This document shows, one piece after another, positions 36,417 to 45,086 of a DNA stretch of 64,000 nucleotides. Position 1 is the first letter of the stretch. Each line of letters begins with the position of its first letter. Where the stretch lies: the NCBI RefSeq assembly GCF_963677035.1, contig NZ_OY781472.1, positions 1 to 64,000 of the forward strand. The letters run 5' to 3'. Made by a program: the position numbers and the translations under genes. Source of the DNA: an uncultured Hyphomonas sp. (lineage in GTDB: Bacteria > Pseudomonadota > Alphaproteobacteria > Caulobacterales > Hyphomonadaceae). Below the pieces are notes generated by a model that saw only the letters and a program-made list of their open reading frames with translations, did no database searches and was not told where the DNA came from.

Positions 36417-36453
36417 CCGGAAGGTCCTGTCCCCTCCGGATAGGACCTTCCGG
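36417..36453 (+). terminator. hairpin terminator after the S46 peptidase
   Basis: CCGGAAGGTCCT pairs perfectly with AGGACCTTCCGG over a 13-base loop, eleven bases after the stop codon. It lacks a T-run but is a strong stem and probably ends the transcript. Confidence 0.7.
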
Positions 36454-36499
36454 ATCCCGCACAACACATGATCTCGAACAACAGGCGCGGTGCCGTCAG

Positions 36500-37035
36500 G
36501 CTAACTCGAACCTGTCTCCGCTTTTCGCGGATGAGCAAGTCTCTGGCCGCGACCAACTCGCACCATTCAGGAAGAACGGTGTCACGTGGCGATTTGAACC
36601 TGCCCCTGCTGTCGATATTGCTTTGATGATTGAAGTGATTGCACACAGACGAATGGATTAAAGCGAATTCCTGAAGACTTCGCATTCCCCGGACTACGAG
36701 ACATCGCCCGCTCTCGCCTGCGGAACGGCAAGTGTGAGCTTTCGGTGCGGTTCCTCAAATGCCGGCCATGCTCCTCGCGCGAGACATTCCCAATCGCCTT
36801 CATCGCGACCAGATAGGACGAGCATCTATCCATCACCACGATATGTGGATTGACATATCCAATCATTGCTTTCTTGAGTAATTTCAATGCGAAAGCCTTA
36901 TCCTAGGTCTTCGCGACGAAGGACTCGAGAACTTCGCCCTCATGGTCGATGTCCCACCCAAATAGTTAGTCTTCTCACGGACAATCACGAAAACTTCGTC
37001 CAGGTGCCACTGCCATTGCGGCGATCGCCTCTATC
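36500..37035 (-). pseudogene. IS6-family transposase, decayed
   Basis: Minus-strand pieces match the catalytic and C-terminal parts of IS6 transposases: WHLDEVFVIVREKTNYL, then after a frame change DHEGEVLESFVAKT, a TAG, DKAFALKLLKKAMIG, NRTESSHLPFRRRERAM, and after another frame change NHFNHQSNIDSRGRFKSPRD. The catalytic Asp of HLDEVF and the Glu of ENSHLPFRR-type (here ESSHLP) are visible, but an internal stop and two frameshifts rule out activity. Clear terminal inverted repeats were not found. The last ~45 bases are similar to the scars at 21,317, 28,717 and 43,687. Confidence 0.8.
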
Positions 37036-37142
37036 GTTCAGATCGGCATCTGCGGACCCCGTGTGCAAAATGGGCACTGAACCGATCGCCCCAATGCCGA
37101 ACCGCTTCGTATTATACGTCCCTGAGAGAATCAGGAGATTGG

Positions 37143-37180
37143 GGTGAGCAGCGTCCTGATCTGACCGAACGCTGCTCACC
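37143..37180 (-). terminator. hairpin terminator at the end of the copper operon
   Basis: GGTGAGCAGCGT pairs exactly with ACGCTGCTCACC around a 14-base loop, just past the stop of the TonB receptor gene. A strong stem at the operon end; no T-run is visible. Confidence 0.7.
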
Positions 37181-37187
37181 TCACTGG

Positions 37188-39224
37188 TCAGAACGATTTC
37201 TGGAGGCCGATCCGCAAGGAGCGTCCCTCTTCATAAGTCTCGATATATGCAGTCGATTGTTTGTAAACGATGTATTCGTTATCGAAGATGTTTGTCACAC
37301 CAAGATCGATGCGCCAGTCGGCATTGTTCGGTGTCCAACTCACAAAAACGTCATGTACATTGTAGCTATCCCGCTGGCGAAGTGGCTCGGAATCATAGTC
37401 CTGCGCCTCGACGAAAGCCGACCGCCAGCGCAAATTGATGGAGGGAGCGACATCATAATTCAGACCGAACGTCCATTTGTCAGGTGGTGCAAACAGATTG
37501 GCACCGGAATTGGCGTCTTCGGACCGGATCTGCCCGTAAGCTGCATTGAGAGCGAATGAATCAAACTCGAGCCTTGCATCGACTTCGAAACCTTCGCGCT
37601 CGGCCTCACCCACGTTTGCCGACTGAAGGATCGGCCGGTTCTGCTTCAGAAAGGGATTGAAGAAGAAGCCAACCACCTTGCTGGTGATGAGGTTCTCCAC
37701 TCTGGCACTGAATGTATCGGCGCGAAGGGTGAGGTCACCTCCGGCAATGACATCTTCAGCGACCCAGGAGGCTCCGATGTTAAATTCCCGGGCGATTTCC
37801 GGCTCCAGGTCCGGATTGGGCCGGAAGTTTGCAAACCACTGCGCACCATCCAAAGACTGGAACATCTCCGAAATCGTCGGTGCACGAAACGCTTCACCAT
37901 AGGTCGCATGCATTAGAAATCCGTTGGCAGGCCGCACAGCCAAGGTGATCTGCGGAGAGAGACGTTCGTCAGATGAATCCGGTGCCACGCCGGACTCGAC
38001 CGATGTTTCGTAAGAGTCGTACCGCAGGGCGGGCGACACGGTCATCCAGGAAGTGAGCGCCATCTCGTCCCGGACAAAAAGGCCTTTTACAGATTGCTTG
38101 CCGTCCGGAGACACAGTGTCCGGCTCGCCGCCTGACCGGGACGTAATGTCGTCCTGATAAGCGTCACCGCCGATTGTCAGCTGATGCGCGATTGCGCCTG
38201 TGTCGAACCGGAGTGTTTTGGCACCAGTCAGACCCAGCGTCTCTGTTTCCGTAAACGTCGCATCCAGACTTTCCGCTGGATTTTCGTCTGCGCCGATTAC
38301 ATATTTGTTCAGGTACAGCGTGACCGAGAGATCCTCGATACCCTCCGCCGTTTCACCCCGCACGCCAATGGTGCTGGTGTCAAGTTCGATCCGGTTGTTC
38401 TGGATGTAAGGGAATGTTGCATCCGCCTGCGGGTTGTTCGGGCGGAAGTCCTGCGATCGGTGGAGCTGGTGCGATGCAAAGACGCGCAAGCGGTCGTTCG
38501 CCTGCCAACCACCTTTCAGGATGGCGCTCGTCGCATCTCCGTCGCCTGGCTTCAGGATCCGGCCACCGCCCTGCTCGATGGGGCCCCATTCGCGATAGGA
38601 AAGTCCAGCCATTCCATCGAGCGCGCCCTGACGGCCATAGGCCCGAACAGCGCCACGATAGTCCTGCGCCGCGCTCTGATAATCTATCCGCGCGTCGGCG
38701 CCGAACGTCTCGTCATTCGCCAGCAAATCTGAGGCGGAGAGCGTCTGAAAGGATAGCGTCCCACCGATCCCGCCGGCCCCATAGAGCGCTGACGAGGCGC
38801 CCTTCAGCACCTGTATGTCCGACAGGAAGAAGGGGTCAAGCACGATCGGTGAACTGAAGCCCGGCGCAGCATTCTGGCGGGCCCCATCCAACAGGATAAC
38901 GAGTTGCTTTCCGGTCGCCCCTCGGATGGCAGGCAGCTCTGCCTGCGGCCGCGGCCCGCCGAAGAACTCAACGCCCGGAACTCTCTCCAGCGCGTCCTTG
39001 AAATCAAGGGACTGGCGTGCGGCAAGGTCTGCGGCATCGACGACGGCGACCGGGGCAGCAACATCGGCAAGTGGTTCCTGGGTGCGTGTTGCAACCACGA
39101 CAATCGTATCGAGGCGGTCAGGCGCCTCTTCTGCAAATGCAGGCAAGCCATGGACCAGAACAGTCATGGCGGTGGCCCCGAGCAGAGAGACTCGGCGGCT
39201 GGACGAAGCGAATATCATCTGCAT
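37188..39224 (-). CDS. TonB-dependent receptor of the copper operon
   Basis: A 678-residue outer-membrane receptor without STN domain. After the signal peptide come a TonB-box-like DTIVVVATRTQEPLA (about 38-52), a plug with PAIRGATGKQLVILLDGARQ and VLKGASSALYGAGGIGGTLS, and a barrel ending LRIGLQKSF. Its plug resembles haem/haemoglobin receptors, but it is the last gene of a five-gene chain with mbnP, mbnH, copC and copD (spacing five bases from copD), so copper or a copper complex is the more likely cargo. That assignment rests on context. Confidence 0.88.
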   Translation of the reverse strand: MQMIFASSSRRVSLLGATAMTVLVHGLPAFAEEAPDRLDTIVVVATRTQEPLADVAAPVAVVDAADLAARQSLDFKDALERVPGVEFFGGPRPQAELPAIRGATGKQLVILLDGARQNAAPGFSSPIVLDPFFLSDIQVLKGASSALYGAGGIGGTLSFQTLSASDLLANDETFGADARIDYQSAAQDYRGAVRAYGRQGALDGMAGLSYREWGPIEQGGGRILKPGDGDATSAILKGGWQANDRLRVFASHQLHRSQDFRPNNPQADATFPYIQNNRIELDTSTIGVRGETAEGIEDLSVTLYLNKYVIGADENPAESLDATFTETETLGLTGAKTLRFDTGAIAHQLTIGGDAYQDDITSRSGGEPDTVSPDGKQSVKGLFVRDEMALTSWMTVSPALRYDSYETSVESGVAPDSSDERLSPQITLAVRPANGFLMHATYGEAFRAPTISEMFQSLDGAQWFANFRPNPDLEPEIAREFNIGASWVAEDVIAGGDLTLRADTFSARVENLITSKVVGFFFNPFLKQNRPILQSANVGEAEREGFEVDARLEFDSFALNAAYGQIRSEDANSGANLFAPPDKWTFGLNYDVAPSINLRWRSAFVEAQDYDSEPLRQRDSYNVHDVFVSWTPNNADWRIDLGVTNIFDNEYIVYKQSTAYIETYEEGRSLRIGLQKSF

Positions 39225-39229
39225 ACCCC

Positions 39230-40123
39230 TTATTGATGAACTCGAATGACTGGCGAACGGATACGAAGGTCTTCGCGTGAGGCGAACTGGCTGGTATCGG
39301 TGAGTGCGGTGTGGTGCGACGGCGGTGCGAGCCCTGTGCTGAGAGCCCCCGCAGCAATCGTTGCAGCGGCGATGAGGACCAGTTCAACCCTCATTGTTTT
39401 GTGCAGAACCCGGACGGCAACAGGATCGCCTTTGTAAACTCTTGTGGTGAGGTGCACGCGATTCCAAAGGGCAATCGCGAGCGCCACCACGACCAGGACC
39501 AGCTTGAAGACCAGCAGGCGGATATAGCCGGAGTGAACCGACAGTATGGATGCTCCAAGCAGGAGAACAACGGCGAGCCCTGCGGCTGCGACCAGCGCAA
39601 GGATCGCAGCGGGCGCAAGTCCGCTGAACCTTCTGAGCAAGTCGGTGAAACGCGCCCCCTGCCCGACCGATTCCAGAAGCAATAGCAATCCGCCGGTCCA
39701 CCAACACGCTGCAGCGAGATGGATCACAATGAGCGCAGCGCAGATCGGCGACACAACACTTGCATGTCCTGAAATCCCGGATGCCAGCACCATCAGAACG
39801 GCCCCCGCAAGATCCAGCCGGAGCACGGCCAGTCCAAGACCGGCGCCCACGACAACAAGCGTCGCGGCGCGCGCCGGAGGAGATGAAGCCGCCAGCAACC
39901 AGAGCCCAGGATCGTCAGCCGCACCCAGGCGCAAGGCCAAGACGAACACGCCGCCCGCGGCACCGACCAGCGCGAGGACGAGCCCCAGACGCTGCACAGA
40001 CCTTAGCCTATTCTGCTTCCACACGTCATGGACCGGCATCGTCGTTCGCGCGATGGCCAAACCCGCCCCACCCATCAAACCGAGAAGAAGTGCTGTTTTG
40101 AAGAAAATCGCCAAGATCAGCAT
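39230..40123 (-). CDS. CopD-family inner-membrane copper protein
   Basis: A 297-residue protein with about eight membrane helices: LILAIFFKTALLLGLMGGAG, WLLAASSPPARAATLVVVGA, VVSPICAALIVIHLAAACWW (with the conserved H-L-x-A-x2-W-x-G-G family block), and others. CopD partners CopC to move copper across the inner membrane. The ATG directly follows the copC stop (TGAATG). The C-terminal tail is hydrophilic. Direction of transport is inferred to be import because the operon also has an outer-membrane receptor. Confidence 0.85.
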   Translation of the reverse strand: MLILAIFFKTALLLGLMGGAGLAIARTTMPVHDVWKQNRLRSVQRLGLVLALVGAAGGVFVLALRLGAADDPGLWLLAASSPPARAATLVVVGAGLGLAVLRLDLAGAVLMVLASGISGHASVVSPICAALIVIHLAAACWWTGGLLLLLESVGQGARFTDLLRRFSGLAPAAILALVAAAGLAVVLLLGASILSVHSGYIRLLVFKLVLVVVALAIALWNRVHLTTRVYKGDPVAVRVLHKTMRVELVLIAAATIAAGALSTGLAPPSHHTALTDTSQFASREDLRIRSPVIRVHQ

Positions 40124-40525
40124 TCAGTGATCATGGCTCCCATTGTCGTGCTCAGGCGCTTGGTTCGCCACCGACGAGTCAGGACGCAGGACCAGAATGA
40201 TCATGCCGTCGACCACGTGCCCGTCAGGTGACAGGGCCGTCCAATGGATGCTGCTGCGACCGGCGGCCAATCCGGGCGCTTCGGTCCGGAACTCACGCGA
40301 TTTCTTCGCCGGTGAGAACGAAAGCTTACGACCCGATCCATCGGGCATTTCCATCCGGACTGACGTCAACCGGACTTCCTGCTCGAACTCCAGTTCTATT
40401 TGTTCTGGCGACGCGCTGAGAATGGAGCCGCTCGAAGGCGCGGTGCGTTCGAGCCCGGTGTGGGCAGCGGCTGTCCCGACGATCAGGACCAAGCCTGCAA
40501 CAACAGGCAGGCATCGGAGATTCAT
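40124..40525 (-). CDS. CopC periplasmic copper-binding protein
   Basis: A 133-residue protein. After the signal peptide the mature protein should start HTGLERTAPSSGSILS, giving the N-terminal histidine of the CopC copper site, and it ends with a second candidate His group, DGHVVDG and the tail HDNGSHDH. The fold is the CopC beta barrel (IELEFEQEVRLTSVRMEM). Its start overlaps the MbnH stop by four bases (ATGA) and it is followed without a gap by copD. Confidence 0.88.
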   Translation of the reverse strand: MNLRCLPVVAGLVLIVGTAAAHTGLERTAPSSGSILSASPEQIELEFEQEVRLTSVRMEMPDGSGRKLSFSPAKKSREFRTEAPGLAAGRSSIHWTALSPDGHVVDGMIILVLRPDSSVANQAPEHDNGSHDH

Positions 40526-41724
40526 GGCGTCACCTTATTATCAGTCCACGGATTGGAAAAACGCGGGTCGGAGATAAAGGATTCATCTGTCAGTGATTGC
40601 AGGAACGCGATCAGGTCTGCCCGTTCCTGCGGTGAGAGGGTGAACCCCGGCACAAAGGAACTCTTCAGTGGATTATCGTGCCCGACGCCAGCATTCGGCC
40701 CATCCAGAATCGTTCGTCCGCCCGCCGCATAGTGATCGATCACCTCGTCAAGAGTCGCGATGGTTCCATCGTGCATATATGGCGCTGTCAGCGCGACATT
40801 GCGGAGCGTCGGCGCTTTGAACCGGCCCATGTCTTCAGGACGGCCGGTAATGTCCATCACACCGGTGTCAGTCCGCGGATACGCCCCCTCTCCATCGACG
40901 TTGTAAAGGCCGGTATTGTGAAACGCGCGCTGACCGTTCGGGTCCCGTTCGTGAAAAACCGTGTCGTTGAAGTTAATCCCGTTGTGGCAATGGTGACATT
41001 CAAGGCGCTCGGAAAAGAACATCGCCTCGCCCCGTATAACGGCATCTGAGACAGCATCGATATCTCCCTCATATCGGTATCTGTCATAGGGAGACTTTGC
41101 AGAAATCAGGGTGCGTTCAAAAGCAGCGAGCGCGCGCGTCACAGTCGCCAGTGAAATCTCTCCGTCGACATCGGGAAATGCCTTGCGGAAGAGATCCGGG
41201 TAGATGGGTTCGGCCGACAGCCGTGCTATCATTTCGTCATCAAGGCCCGCCATGCCCATCTCGACTGGAGCCTCTCCCAGCAGCGGGACCAGCGCCTGCT
41301 GCTCCATCGAGTGCATCAATGGGTTTGCCCAGGTCAGGGTTGGCGCATAGGCCGAGTTTGCCAACGTCATCGCATTGCGGGTCGTGAGGTCGCCCGTGAC
41401 GCCCGGCGAGGCCTTCCGCCCATCTGTGAACGCCCGCGCCTGTTCATGACAGGATGCGCAGGACAGCGTCTGGTTCCGAGAGAGGCGCGTATCATAGAAA
41501 AGGTAGCGGCCCAGCTCCACCTTTTCGGGCGTTGTCGGGTTGGCCGCCGGTTCGAGCGGTGCCGGCATCCAGGCCGGCAATCCGAAATCGAACTTGCTCT
41601 TCTGATAGGCGCCGATCGGCGCGAGCTTCCCGGCGAGCGGCGTCTCGGCCTTGCCGGGAGCTGCTGCAAAAAGCCCCAGCCCCGCGCAGCCTGCTGCAAT
41701 CGCTCCTGAGATGATACGCTTCAC
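40522..41724 (-). CDS. MbnH-like di-haem enzyme (MauG/cytochrome c peroxidase family)
   Basis: A 400-residue secreted di-haem protein with haem motifs CASCH (89-93) and CHHCH (243-247) and MauG-family blocks such as AFTDGRKASPG, RNAMTLANSAYAPTLTWANP and FKAPTLRNVALTAPYMHDGT. A GTG start at 41,722-41,724 is proposed: it overlaps the MbnP stop as GTGA, has GGAG upstream, and gives a normal signal peptide (KRIISGAIAAGCAGLGLFAA). In the MbnP/MbnH pair known from methanotrophs, MbnH oxidises a tryptophan of MbnP to kynurenine for copper binding; the same job is inferred here. Confidence 0.87.
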   Translation of the reverse strand: MKRIISGAIAAGCAGLGLFAAAPGKAETPLAGKLAPIGAYQKSKFDFGLPAWMPAPLEPAANPTTPEKVELGRYLFYDTRLSRNQTLSCASCHEQARAFTDGRKASPGVTGDLTTRNAMTLANSAYAPTLTWANPLMHSMEQQALVPLLGEAPVEMGMAGLDDEMIARLSAEPIYPDLFRKAFPDVDGEISLATVTRALAAFERTLISAKSPYDRYRYEGDIDAVSDAVIRGEAMFFSERLECHHCHNGINFNDTVFHERDPNGQRAFHNTGLYNVDGEGAYPRTDTGVMDITGRPEDMGRFKAPTLRNVALTAPYMHDGTIATLDEVIDHYAAGGRTILDGPNAGVGHDNPLKSSFVPGFTLSPQERADLIAFLQSLTDESFISDPRFSNPWTDNKVTP

Positions 41725-42587
41725 CGCAATTCTCCGTGGACAAAGGACTGCGGCTCGTCTTTCAGGCCCGCATGCCTGAAGATTCCCGCACAATCCTTGT
41801 CGTCCGCACCCGACATGCAGCCGGATGCCGTGCCCGGGTCATTCACCGTGATGTCCGTGTCGGCAAGAAGAGCACCAAGATCGATCACGACGCTCTGCGT
41901 GGAGGGGTCGAAATCCATTAGCTCGATTGCAGGTCGGTTTTGCCGCTCACACGCTGTGGAAGGTGCCGTCATGATCGGGCCGTCTTGGCAATGCGTTGCC
42001 CCGAGGTGAATTGAAAAGCCCGACGCTTCAGCGCTGCCCGCCGCACTTGATGTCTCAAGATCGATCGTTGTGTGCTTGTAACCGAACCGCCAGGGCCAGC
42101 TGAGCGCAGACTGATTGAGCGGAGGAGCCGCGAGTGTCGGGTCCTGATGATTCATGGATTCCGGCACGCCGATGTCGAAGGCCAGTCCGCTATATTTTCT
42201 ATCCGGCACACGCCCCCTGACTGATGTGTTGGTGACCGGATTGCCGTTGCAGGCGCCGCTCGCATCTTCGAAATCGAGGAGGGCCAGTCCGGCACGCTGC
42301 CACATACCATCCTGGACGAGCTCGAGCGGTGTCTCACGACCATCCGGAGAGAGAAGCCGGATATTGCTGACATATATCCGGGCGTCCTGGAGACTCAATT
42401 TCGCTCCGGTCGCCCCGATGTCGGAAACCGTCTCACCACATTTTAGAATCTGGCCGTTCGCTGACAGTTCGAACGGAATTTCGACCTCGGAATAGCGTGG
42501 TTCCTGTGCCGGGGGCGTGGCACAGCCGGTCGATATCAAGCCTAGAAGCAGGCTTGCAGACAGACTCCTGGATTGATGTGACGTCAT
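41721..42587 (-). CDS. MbnP-family copper-binding protein
   Basis: A 288-residue lipoprotein (lipobox STGC) of the MbnP, four-Cys 'metallo-mystery pair' family. Recognised blocks: ILKCGETVSDIGATGAKLSL, DARIYVSNIRLLSPDGR, GLALLDFEDASGACNGN, GRVPDRKYSGLAFDIGVPES, then NHQDPTLAAPPLNQSALSWP and WRFGYKH. The Trp-rich WPWRFGYK segment is in the part that, in the studied MbnP, includes the modified tryptophan; which Trp is modified here cannot be told. Paired Cys residues (CQDG, CER, CMSGADDKDC) probably form disulfides. Translationally linked to mbnH by GTGA. Confidence 0.87.
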   Translation of the reverse strand: MTSHQSRSLSASLLLGLISTGCATPPAQEPRYSEVEIPFELSANGQILKCGETVSDIGATGAKLSLQDARIYVSNIRLLSPDGRETPLELVQDGMWQRAGLALLDFEDASGACNGNPVTNTSVRGRVPDRKYSGLAFDIGVPESMNHQDPTLAAPPLNQSALSWPWRFGYKHTTIDLETSSAAGSAEASGFSIHLGATHCQDGPIMTAPSTACERQNRPAIELMDFDPSTQSVVIDLGALLADTDITVNDPGTASGCMSGADDKDCAGIFRHAGLKDEPQSFVHGELR

Positions 42588-42597
42588 CTTGTTTTCC

Positions 42598-42768
42598 TCA
42601 GCGTTGATGGGGGCAAGCCGTGATCAGGGAACCACGCATTGCCATCGCAACCGGCCACGCTCCGAAGCTCGCCGTGAAGGCCCCGAAGAGACCCGCTGCG
42701 ATTAAGAAGCATGCGAGTATGATACGATCGGTGTCCCAGGTTCGGGACAGGTTCGGCGTCACCGTCAC
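42598..42768 (-). CDS. small membrane protein (56 residues), copper operon
   Basis: A short frame from GTG 42,766-42,768 to TGA 42,598-42,600 that is too short for ordinary gene calling. It reads TVTPNLSRTWDTDRIILACF then LIAAGLFGAFTASFGAWPVA, with one clear membrane helix, and ends TACPHQR. It fills the gap between the 42,813 gene and mbnP exactly, in the same direction, with 10 bases to mbnP. A competing frame over the same DNA is hydrophilic and less protein-like. I do not recognise a family. Evidence is limited to hydrophobicity and position. Confidence 0.45.
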   Translation of the reverse strand: MTVTPNLSRTWDTDRIILACFLIAAGLFGAFTASFGAWPVAMAMRGSLITACPHQR

Positions 42769-42812
42769 TTAGAACCACTCGAGGCCGCTGCCTAAACCCG
42801 GCGCATGTGCAC

Positions 42813-43040
42813 TCACGAACGCCTCTGTCCTGCGAGTAAGCGCGCTACCGGAGGCCAGATTTCGGGCCGCACAAAAATGACGGCACTTATCGCGCCAGCA
42901 ATGACCCCGCCTTTTACACCCAAAAGGGCAAAGCCAAGCGCCAGTGCAAGGAGCGTATTTACGAGACGCCACATACGCAGTTCGTAAGGGGCGACCTGCC
43001 CCTGCTGCCCCGTCGGGGCTTCTTTCAGTTTCTTGTTCAT
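42813..43040 (-). CDS. small two-helix membrane protein, copper operon
   Basis: A 75-residue protein starting MNKKLKEAPTGQQGQVAPYE, with hydrophobic stretches LVNTLLALALGFALLGVKGG and VIAGAISAVIFV followed by RPEIWPPVARLL. Two membrane helices are likely. I do not recognise the family. It lies between the DUF2946 gene and the small gene upstream of mbnP, all on the same strand, so it is probably part of the copper transcript. Confidence 0.55.
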   Translation of the reverse strand: MNKKLKEAPTGQQGQVAPYELRMWRLVNTLLALALGFALLGVKGGVIAGAISAVIFVRPEIWPPVARLLAGQRRS

Positions 43041-43121
43041 CGACAACGATCCAATTCCAATCGTCCCGGCTTTTCACCAGAACAAAGTCCGCCCACCTCA
43101 TGCGGGCGCATGCGAAGGAAA

Positions 43122-43628
43122 TCAGATTGTCTGAGGTGGTCCGCGGGCAGGAGGTGGTGGCGCGGCGAGACCGCGTCCAGGGACAGTAGAAGTAAGGGTG
43201 GGCCTGAAGGAAATATCAGTCTGCACCGGGTACGAAACCGGTCCAACCAACTCCGGCAGCGCAAAGTGCGCCGTCATCGCGTAGGGACAGGAACTGCTCT
43301 TGCCTGGGTCTGGCTTGCCATCCCGATCGGCGGGATCGACAAGCTTGCCCGTCTTCAAGTCCAGAACCGCCGGTGCATTACCGGCCCCGTCTCCATGGCA
43401 GATGACGATGTTCACGAACTGGCCAGGTTGCTCGGCAGAGGCCAGCATATAGCCAGATGGAATCAGCCCACGCACGACCATCGCCACCAGCGCCAGAGCG
43501 CAAAGCAACGACATAAGCCGGGAACGTGCGGTTCTATACCCCATCATGGAGGGCATGATGGGCCACAGGAACGATATGCCCGCAAGTGTGGCACGCGGCC
43601 ACATGTCAGCGCGTTCTTCAAGGATCAC
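43122..43628 (-). CDS. DUF2946 family protein
   Basis: A protein of about 140-168 residues with DUF2946 character: one membrane helix (LMSLLCALALVAMVVRGLIP), then SGYMLASAEQPGQFVNIVICHGDG, a spaced Cys-Pro site SSCPYAM and the proline-rich C-terminus GRGLAAPPPPARGPP. DUF2946 proteins often accompany copper TonB receptors and PepSY proteins. The first residues (MILEERADMWPRATLAG) may not be translated; MMGYRTARSRLMSLLC at about 43,550 is a plausible start. It heads the copper gene chain. Confidence 0.75.
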   Translation of the reverse strand: MILEERADMWPRATLAGISFLWPIMPSMMGYRTARSRLMSLLCALALVAMVVRGLIPSGYMLASAEQPGQFVNIVICHGDGAGNAPAVLDLKTGKLVDPADRDGKPDPGKSSSCPYAMTAHFALPELVGPVSYPVQTDISFRPTLTSTVPGRGLAAPPPPARGPPQTI

Positions 43629-43979
43629 TTCGACTGTGGACGCCTCGCACCTGCGTCACACGAGTGGTCCCAACTCGCGACTGCCGGTGGTGTCAGACGA
43701 ATTCGAACGAGTCTCCGTTTTTCGTGGAGCAGGTCTTCCACATTGCGCAATGACAGCGGAAATCTGATGTGCACCATTACCACGAGTTGGATGATCTCGG
43801 CTGAGGTCTTGAAGTCGCGAAACGGCGACTTTGTTATTTTCCAAGGCGAAATGCCCCTGCCTTACGCCTCAAGGCCATTCGCCCTGACAATGCCGACATG
43901 GTAGTGTCCTGCGTCCCGCGCAGCCTCAATTTGCTCTGTTTCGTTCTGGGCAAAAGCAAACAGAGTTCTCTCCTGTCGA
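43629..43979. other. region upstream of the copper operon, with an IS6 scar
   Basis: About 350 bases with no convincing gene. It includes the promoter of the copper operon (minus strand) and, at about 43,687-43,733, a fragment (GTGTCAGACGAATTCGAAC) that matches the 3' ends of the IS6-like remnants at 21,317, 28,717 and 36,500. Confidence 0.5.
43687..43733 (-). mobile_element. IS6-like transposase end, short scar
   Basis: Minus-strand DNA reads DLLHEKRRLVRIRLT-like sequence, compared with DLLIREKRRQVRVSLT in the decayed transposase at 36,500. Only about 47 bases are recognisable. Confidence 0.45.
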
Positions 43980-44630
43980 CTAATTCGATGAAGGTGGGCA
44001 TGATGGATTCCCATCAGGCTCGTTCAGCACTTGTCCTGACGACCAGCGGATGAGCGCCTCTTCCATCCCCGCGAGGAATTCCGGCACCTGGTCCCTGGTG
44101 ATCTTCCTGCTGTCCAGTAGCATGCTCATCTCAACACGATCAGTAATTTTTCTGAACGTCGACGTCTTACGGATTTTATGATCATATCCCGGCAGAGCCA
44201 GCTCGCTGACCGTAAAGTAGGCTGGCTTTCCAAGGAATTCGCCAATCTGCAGAGCTGACGAATTTGCCAGTCGTTCCGCTTTCTGTGCTGCGGTCTCCTC
44301 TTGTCGCCCGCTCTCCCCCTCGCCTTCAACTGCCTCCATGAAGAAAGACCCGACAAGCTCGCTCCCGTCTGGGGCCTGAACCGCAAATTCATGTTTTGAC
44401 GTCCAGCCGAACGTGTCGACAGTGAGCTCAGAATTTCTCTGGTTCAACAGCCAGCGCCCATCCGCCCCGAATTGAATCGCCTCTTCGCTGGGAATGGTCA
44501 GCCGAAGGTCCCCAATACAAATATGGTAGGCTTCGATAGCGGCGCGCTCCTTCCCTTTGGAAGACCGCTCACACCCGCTCAGCAATAGAGCCACGGCAAT
44601 CGAGAGTGTGCCAATCCGAATAAAATCCAT
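43980..44630 (-). CDS. hypothetical lipoprotein
   Basis: A 216-residue protein with a lipobox (LLLSGC, Cys20). I do not recognise the family. The mature part begins with a charged segment (ERSSKGKERAAIEAYH), then CIGDLRLTIPSEEAIQFGAD, FFMEAVEGEGESGRQEETAA (acidic linker), and LDSRKITRDQVPEFLAGMEE. The early part reads like a small beta sandwich. It stands alone between the copper region and the siderophore receptor, reading away from the latter. Confidence 0.6.
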   Translation of the reverse strand: MDFIRIGTLSIAVALLLSGCERSSKGKERAAIEAYHICIGDLRLTIPSEEAIQFGADGRWLLNQRNSELTVDTFGWTSKHEFAVQAPDGSELVGSFFMEAVEGEGESGRQEETAAQKAERLANSSALQIGEFLGKPAYFTVSELALPGYDHKIRKTSTFRKITDRVEMSMLLDSRKITRDQVPEFLAGMEEALIRWSSGQVLNEPDGNPSCPPSSN

Positions 44631-45014
44631 GAATCACGCCCTTTCCAGTTAGCGTGCCACGGCATCACGGCTACCCCAAGAAAAAACAACCTAAATAAGA
44701 TCTATATGTATATTTCTACGGGACGCATACATTTTATCGGCAAGTGGTGTCAGACTGTCCGTCGTCAGATATTTTAGACTTCGGGCTGCCTGACTTGGGG
44801 AAGGTCTGGCTGACCCGAGTATCCGGAGGGAAGTTGCTCTTATGTCCCTCCGGTCGACTGAGCTGACGCCTCCGGCTCAGGCATTCGCCAGCTTCATGCA
44901 GAACAGCTTCAATCCAGCATAAACAGAATTCGCCAGACCACTGCGGGCCGATCTTTGCGTGCCGGAATTGGAACACGGCACGCGTTTCCCGGAACGCGTC
45001 TATAAAAACCAACA

Positions 45015-45033
45015 ATGAGAATGATTTTTAATT
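45015..45033. promoter_or_regulatory. putative Fur box, upstream site
   Basis: TGAGAATGATTTTTAAT resembles the NATAATGATAAT half-repeat of Fur/ferric-uptake operators. It lies about 70-85 bases before the receptor start codon. Confidence 0.5.
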
Positions 45034-45067
45034 GCAATGCCAAAGCGAGGCATGTAAGGCACCGCAA

Positions 45068-45086
45068 TTGAGAATGATTATCAAAC
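45068..45086. promoter_or_regulatory. putative Fur box, proximal site
   Basis: TTGAGAATGATTATCAAA is close to the consensus Fur operator (GATAATGATAATCATTATC) and lies 13-31 bases before the receptor start. This is the better of the two sites. Confidence 0.7.

Noticed and set aside
37188..39224. Calling this TonB receptor a haem receptor
   Set aside because: The plug is haem-receptor-like, but there are no haem-use genes around; it is linked in one operon to mbnPH-copCD, so copper is favoured and the ligand is left open.
44734..45015. A 93-codon minus-strand frame in the siderophore receptor upstream region
   Set aside because: It overlaps the Fur-like sites and has no family features or ribosome site.
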